Notes under the pieces: generated by a model
Seen by the model: only the letters and a program-made list of their open reading frames with translations
Told to the model about the DNA's origin: nothing
Databases searched by the model: none
From: Phoronis australis
Lineage: Eukaryota > Phoronida > Phoronidae
DNA length: 64,000 nucleotides
Direction of reading: 5' to 3'
Assembly (NCBI GenBank): GCA_002633005.1
Contig: NMRA01000899.1
Location: 1-64,000, forward strand
Shown here: piece after piece, positions 58,821 through 64,000 of the stretch
Position numbering within the stretch: position 1 is the first letter of the stretch
Layout: the number at the start of each line of letters is the position of its first letter
Made by a program: the position numbers and the translations under genes

Positions 58821-61090
58821 CTTTTTGTGTATGATGGGTGTGCAATAATCAATATGTGGGAACTAAGTTCAACAGACCCAGAAATGACCTAAAACGTTGT
58901 CTTTGGTAAAGTGGTGCAAGTTTATGAGCTTCTAGTTCATCTTTTATCATTCCCTGCCAACATGTATTAGGGCAAGCTTTCAATCATGTTGATCGTAATT
59001 TTCAAAATTTCAATTTATATTTACATTTGGATTAAATACAAGAATTAGAAGTCGTCACTGGAGCCTCCTTGCTTTTGTTTACACTTGTTAGCTCTTTTGA
59101 GGTTATGCATGACCCTAAGAAAGTGACCAAATTTGGCTAATTTCGCAATGTTATGTCTTAGAAATGGCTAATCCAGTTCATATGAAGCTTGCAAATTGCA
59201 TGCTTTGTGCATTGGTCTACAGAATGCTTTTAGAAAACATTTTCAGATGTTTCACATTTGGACGAGGGTCTTCTGATTTTTATGAAAAACAAGTGTTGTA
59301 TCAATCGGAAATGAAATAGTATAGGAAACTAGCATCGCTTTTTGAGATTTTGTGGTCATTTATATCAAAAGAAATTATGCCATGTTATTGATAGCTTGGT
59401 TTGTTGTCAGTGTACCTTTGCTAAATTTTAAAGTTTAGAAGGCTTGGTTATGTGACCCACTTAATGGCACATTGGTAAAACAAAACAAACTCTACATGCT
59501 TTCTCCTCTCAAAAAGTCTTGTACAGTTGTGTGTATATTCGGTTGAATATACAGACTTGTTAAGGTCCTGCATACCCTTACCTGGGATGAACTGACTATT
59601 CACTCCCAGTTGTATGAATGAACTGGGTGTTCACTGGGTAGTTGTATGGATGTCTTTTCGTAGCCATCTTGCCATCAAAATTGCTATTTCTTAATTTTGA
59701 TTTCTAGTAGTAATTAATATTGCAAGGAGCCCATGTTAGCTTTTTACTATTACACCATCGCCATCTGTTGTGCAATTAAGCAGGATTTGCGACAATTCAT
59801 TAGATTAAGAAATGTACGTTTGTATTGACATTAAAAACGGAATGTGATATATTCATGCGTGTGAATACCTTGGCGTGTTTTTCATATCGCAAAATTATGA
59901 ACTGGGAGATGTTGAAACCACGGTCTGTTACAGGAATGTGATAGACTTAAGACAGAACTTTTGTCTTTGACTCCAGATAGTGTATGAAAAATAATTGGAC
60001 CTCGATTGAGCAAAAGTGCCATCTGAATATACACATGGTTGCCTAAGACCAAATGTCTGTCTTCAGTGGCAAGTCCTGTTCATGGAAGGGACTGCTGCAG
60101 ACTGTATGAAGTTTCGTCTCACGGTGTGTGTACTTGCTTTATCTCTTTTCAAGGGTAAAATAAATGGTGTTTTAGTGTTAGACGTTTTTATGCACTTTTA
60201 CCAGGCATGGAATCTTCCTCTTAAAGAGGATTGTTTTGATTTCTTCTTATTTGATTTCCAGTTTCCTCATTTTCGTCTCTTTTTATCATTATTTTGACTT
60301 TTTATTTAAAAAATTCTTGCAGTTAAATTTTACAACACAAAAAATATTTCTATCATTTAAGCCTACTTATTTGTAGAATGACACATCAGCTTGAAAAATT
60401 TTCTCATGTTTTGTAATGGGTCTTTCTAAGCTCGCATGAGTATGTTGTTTCATGCTGGCAGGAACATGAGTCGGTGCTACCGTCTCTCAGCAGGTGGGTG
60501 ACCTCCGCGTAGAAAGTTTCCACGAAAAACATTGTGTGCTCGAGCATAGGAGAATATACACTTATCTTGAGTTCCCACAAAAGTGGACTAGAAAATGCCA
60601 TCAGAAGTTCGATTTCGAGTAAAAATATTAGACTGCGAGCCCAGCCTCCCGTTCAGTAATGCTAGGACCTCGCTAAAAAGCAAGACTTGGCGAGATTGTG
60701 AGCTATTGCCGTGTATTTTAAATGAGATCACGTGACTACGCTAGATTTTAGCTGGGTTCTAGCGTTACTGAACGCACGCCAGGTTTGTATTTATTGGTAG
60801 CCTGAAGTCTGACACTGCACCATGTGTACTCAGTTTGATGGAAAGTCCGTGGAAATGCTTGAAAATGAACACCCCTGGTGTCTTGGCCCACCTACGATCA
60901 CACACGCGGTGGACGATCGACACCACGAGGTGCTCTTGTTGCCGTTTATAGTTGCAGGTGCCCAATCTCTTTCGTAGCAAAAATTGTGTTTTAACGATGA
61001 AAGAAATATTCCTCCTCTTAGAATACAAATAAATCGTTCAGCTAGTCGCGAGCATATTTTACAGTCGGTTACTCAAAAGTAAAACTGCAG
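58821..61090. other. No gene recognised
   Basis: Expected to hold the last LAPTM4-like exon with PPxY-type motifs, but none was found with confidence. A weak candidate near 59569 (GPAYPYLG before TGA) is listed under rejected items. A dispersed repeat lies at 60662-60740. Confidence 0.35.
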
Positions 61091-61093
61091 TAG

Positions 61094-61099
61094 TTTATT
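61094..61099 (-). terminator. Candidate poly(A) signal for the minus-strand gene
   Basis: AATAAA on the minus strand, about 480 bases after the stop at 61576. Confidence 0.3.
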
Positions 61100-61575
61100 G
61101 AAGTCAGTAATCAATGAGAATGACACGGAACGCTGCCTTGATCCATTCCCAAACTCGCCGTGGAAAGTTCAATAGTTCATCACACGTTCTCCACAGTACC
61201 AAGTGAAGCCAGTTCGAGATTGGTAGCCTGTCAATCTGTTTACCGTATTAAGTAATAAGTACTACAATCCAAACCACGAAACTTGCCTAAGGCCAGCAAC
61301 TACATCTCAATTTCACGATTCGGCTTTTCACGATAAACTAAGTGAACTAAGTTAATCATCGAAACAAAATCTTGCTCGGTTGTTCTTGCCAACCTTGAAG
61401 TTTGGAGTGAGTTTGCGTTCGCGTTATCTTGTCAAATTGCTTTTCAAAATAATTCGCTGCTCTAGTGTAATTTTCGACTGCTAATGACATCACAAGCCCC
61501 AGTGTCCACGTACATATGGGATGTTTAGTGGACAAAACACGTTTTTCACCTAATGACTTCACCATTGTTTATGTT

Positions 61576-63939
61576 CTATTTCCCATCTTCTTCATCAGAG
61601 ATCAGTGTCCAGTCGGAATCAACGGAACTCTCCGAGTCGCAGCCGTGGCTTGACAAGAACTCTGGTGAAACTACTCTTTGACAAGGATCATAAATATCGA
61701 TAGGATCCATCACTTTTGCCAGTCGACCAATCTGACGTTTCATCTCCTGCTCGTCTACTCCAAGATCCGTTTCTTCCCTTTCCACCTCTCGCGTGGCGTT
61801 CTGCTCACCGTATTTGGTAACAGGTGTCGCCCATCTAACGTTATGTTGTTTCCGTTTCTCCTCAGTTTCGCCGGACTGGCTGATAGCGTCGTCTCGTTTG
61901 GACTCAGGTTTGCTTCCGAAAAGCTTGAATCCTTTCAATTTTGAAATAACTCGTTGCTTTGCATCCAACCAAGTTAGGTTTTCGCTTCGCGATTTCTCGA
62001 GAACCATAAGAATAGCGGAAAAGTTCTGGTCGGCCAATGTTTCTATTCTGAAAGGAGGATTGAGCAGACGTCGTGTCCTCGCTATCACAATCTCGTTATT
62101 CGCCACGTTAGTCGAGGAGATGTTGGTATGCGACTCGATAGCTTTCCTGAGAATTGACACACTTGCCTTTGATCTCGCTAACTCTTCCTCAACGTCTTGG
62201 GACACTGACTGTGTGTTGAAGGACAACAGGTCAATTTGTTCCATTGAGGTTAATAGCTTTCTTAACCTCTTTCCTCTCGAATCCACGGTTTTTTCAAGCA
62301 TCTCCTCAAACATGGGCTTTAATTCAGGATTTTCAGCGTACGCCTTAAAATACAATGCACACGATATCAAGTATGGTCGTGCAAAACATGCGCGCACCCA
62401 GCCTGAAGAATTGGGGAAGCTCGAATATTTGGGGATGTGAACCTTTTACTAAAAAAATAAAAGGGGGGGGGGGTGTGCGTTCAGAGCTATGAATTTTGCA
62501 TACGTCGGAGTTTGGTAATTCCTACCTTTTTAGTGGACTTTGCGTCGTTTTCTACTTTTCCGGACTTTTTGTTTGTCTGAGGATCCCTTTTTGCCCACTT
62601 CGCCTTATGGGAGGAGCTCCTTCGACCCCTCGGCCTGGGTGCGGGCATGCAAAATCCTCGATACAAAAATCATGTTAACACCTGTATATTGTCCGGCAGA
62701 CCGCGACCCATGTCTTCCACATTTGTTGGCTTCGCCGCATGAATGTTTTGACAAGTGAACATTTTCATGGAATTTGGAATGTTTTATCATGGTTATTACG
62801 AAACATGAGTCTCAAATTAAAGAAATATTTAAACGTCACGCGTGACCCTACTCCCACGTAGTTCCATTCTGTCATCTGTCTCCTAAGAGACACTCCGCGG
62901 ATTTCCGCATAAGGTCGTGCTGGACTTGACGCTGACGTAATTGCAGTAGGCCGGTCAAAAAAAATTGACGTCACCTGATCGCTGACGGAGAGAGATTGTC
63001 GAAAAAACAGAATTGTTTGTAAATATTTCATGTTATTCTTCACTTCACTGAGCATCTTTATTGCAACTGTCAAAAGTAAGATTTTGATAAGCAGCATTAT
63101 GTCAAAAGACCTGGTCAGCAGAAGCACAAACGAATATTTAATAAATAGTCAAATAATACACGACGTCATTCTCAGACATGCTTCTAGACACACTGCTCAT
63201 TCTCAAAGGCACAAAAACCAGCATGATGTAAAGTTCAAGGTAACAAGTAAAAGTACGTCATGCTCGAGTGTGGGACATGATAGTTCAATAACACATAGGT
63301 AAACAAGCCTCTACTCTAGACAGTCACGTCAAACAATGTGAGACCCTGGTGGTACACTTGCACATTCTGTGATGGTTTTGTCCAACGAATATACATTTAC
63401 AAAGCCTCCTTAAGTTTAAGTCTATAGTCTATAGGCTGTCCTCGCAGTGTTCAATTTTAGTATCTTCGGTTGCGCGAGAACAGACTATAGATTAAACTAC
63501 AGAACAACTCGCATATTCCTTAGATAAAACCATCCCTGAATGTGCACGTGTATCACATTGGTCTCTCGTTGTTTTGAGGTTATTGTCTAGAATAGACGCT
63601 TGTTTACCCATGTTGTTAACCTTTCATGTCTCGCATCTGCATGGCCTTTTACTCGTTACTTTGACCTTTACGTCATGGTAGTTCTTGTACCGTCGAGAAT
63701 GCTGAATGCACCTCTAAACATTTTGGGAATATGAAGTTGTGTAACATTTGGCTATTTACAAAATTATGCCATATTGTGTTTTGCTGAATTTTACCAATAT
63801 CCGCGTGTTTAATAAAATTTAACTCCCATCTAAACAGGGCATACCTCGATCAGATCTTTTCTGGATAAGTAATAGATGACGCACGTACTGGCGGCAATGA
63901 ACGATGCCAAATATGGTTCGTCTCGTAGCATGCCCATTT
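61576..63939 (-). CDS. Unrecognised protein, two C-terminal exons
   Basis: Exon 63939-63845 (TTCCAG, two bases, 31 codons MGMLRDEPYLASFIAASTCV then IYYLSRKDLIE, donor GTATGC) joins in phase 0 to exon 62343-61576 (acceptor TTTTAAG). The second exon gives AYAENPELKPMFEEMLEKTV, DSRGKRLRKLLTSMEQIDLL and later a charged region (KRDDAISQSGETEEKRKQ, REVEREETDLGVDEQEMKRQ). It ends DSESSVDSDWTLISDEEDGK and stop. The first exon has a hydrophobic stretch (LASFIAASTCVIYYL) that may be a membrane segment. Heptad-like Leu spacing suggests helices or coiled coil. I recognise no family. The ATG upstream at 62397 lies in a GCGCGCACCC repeat and is probably intronic. The 5' part lies beyond the window. Confidence 0.55.
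62395..62650. repeat. GCGCGCACCC dispersed repeats, two pieces
   Basis: CATGCGCGCACCCAGCCTGA at 62389-62408 is one short piece. TGAACCTTTTACTAA through TTCAGAGCTATGAATT and GCCCACTTCGCC to GGTGCGGGCATG is a copy like 45510-45712. Both lie in the intron of the minus-strand gene. Confidence 0.6.
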
Positions 63940-64000
63940 CTGGAACACGTTATTAGTGGATTATGCAAGGTGATGTAAGTTACCAATTCTGATGTTTCGA

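Noticed and set aside
59560-59600. GPAYPYLG then TGA as LAPTM4-like C-terminal exon
   Set aside because: The AAG acceptor lacks a pyrimidine tract and only two or three residues resemble the family end; probably chance.
61793-62440. 215-residue plus-strand ORF
   Set aside because: Antisense shadow of the minus-strand exon, with a Phe/Ser/Leu-rich composition typical of a reverse frame.
1-64000. CRISPR array, operon or prokaryotic system
   Set aside because: No regularly spaced direct repeats with unique spacers, and the genes have introns typical of animals.

Overview
The window is draft genomic DNA from an animal, with two N-runs (13483-13882 and 41750-42072) and a few single Ns. Genes are split by short phase-consistent exons with GT-AG introns. 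Between them lie many decayed transposons and short inverted-repeat elements. TACATGTA and AGGCCTA words are frequent, CpG is not strongly depleted, and the recognisable genes are metazoan. A marine invertebrate deuterostome (echinoderm, hemichordate or lancelet) is my best guess, but the species cannot be fixed from the sequence alone.

Layout. 1-11.6 kb: on the minus strand, three homologous exons (10570-10274, 8984-8670, 1645-1264) each encode a cysteine-patterned domain of about 100 residues that I do not recognise, all entered in the same codon phase. They look like one tandem-domain gene or a local cluster, and are the best candidate for something undescribed. 13.1-16.4 kb: a 3.2 kb DNA transposon with long inverted ends and a cysteine-rich ORF relic. 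18.2-20.2 kb: a palindromic MITE, a gag zinc-knuckle relic and a Harbinger-like element. 21.7-32.6 kb (plus): seven exons encoding the membrane-distal, catalytically altered D2 domain and the C-terminus of a receptor tyrosine phosphatase of the PTPRK/M/T/U type. Its largest visible intron holds an L1/Tx1-like LINE and a Kolobok-like transposon. 36.5-38.4 kb (minus): a two-exon core-1 beta-1,3-galactosyltransferase (C1GALT1-like). 40.3-43.7 kb: a second Kolobok-like element, duplicated across an assembly gap. 48.4-55.9 kb (plus): five exons of a LAPTM4-like lysosomal four-span membrane protein. A THAP-domain exon lies on the opposite strand inside its first intron. 61.6-63.9 kb (minus): two exons of an unrecognised protein.

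The genes do not form a pathway; they are unrelated neighbours. Much of the rest is explained by repeats. At least eight dispersed families recur within the window, several nested inside one another. One family, in two LAPTM4 introns, carries a degenerate CTCF-like motif about every 135-155 bp.
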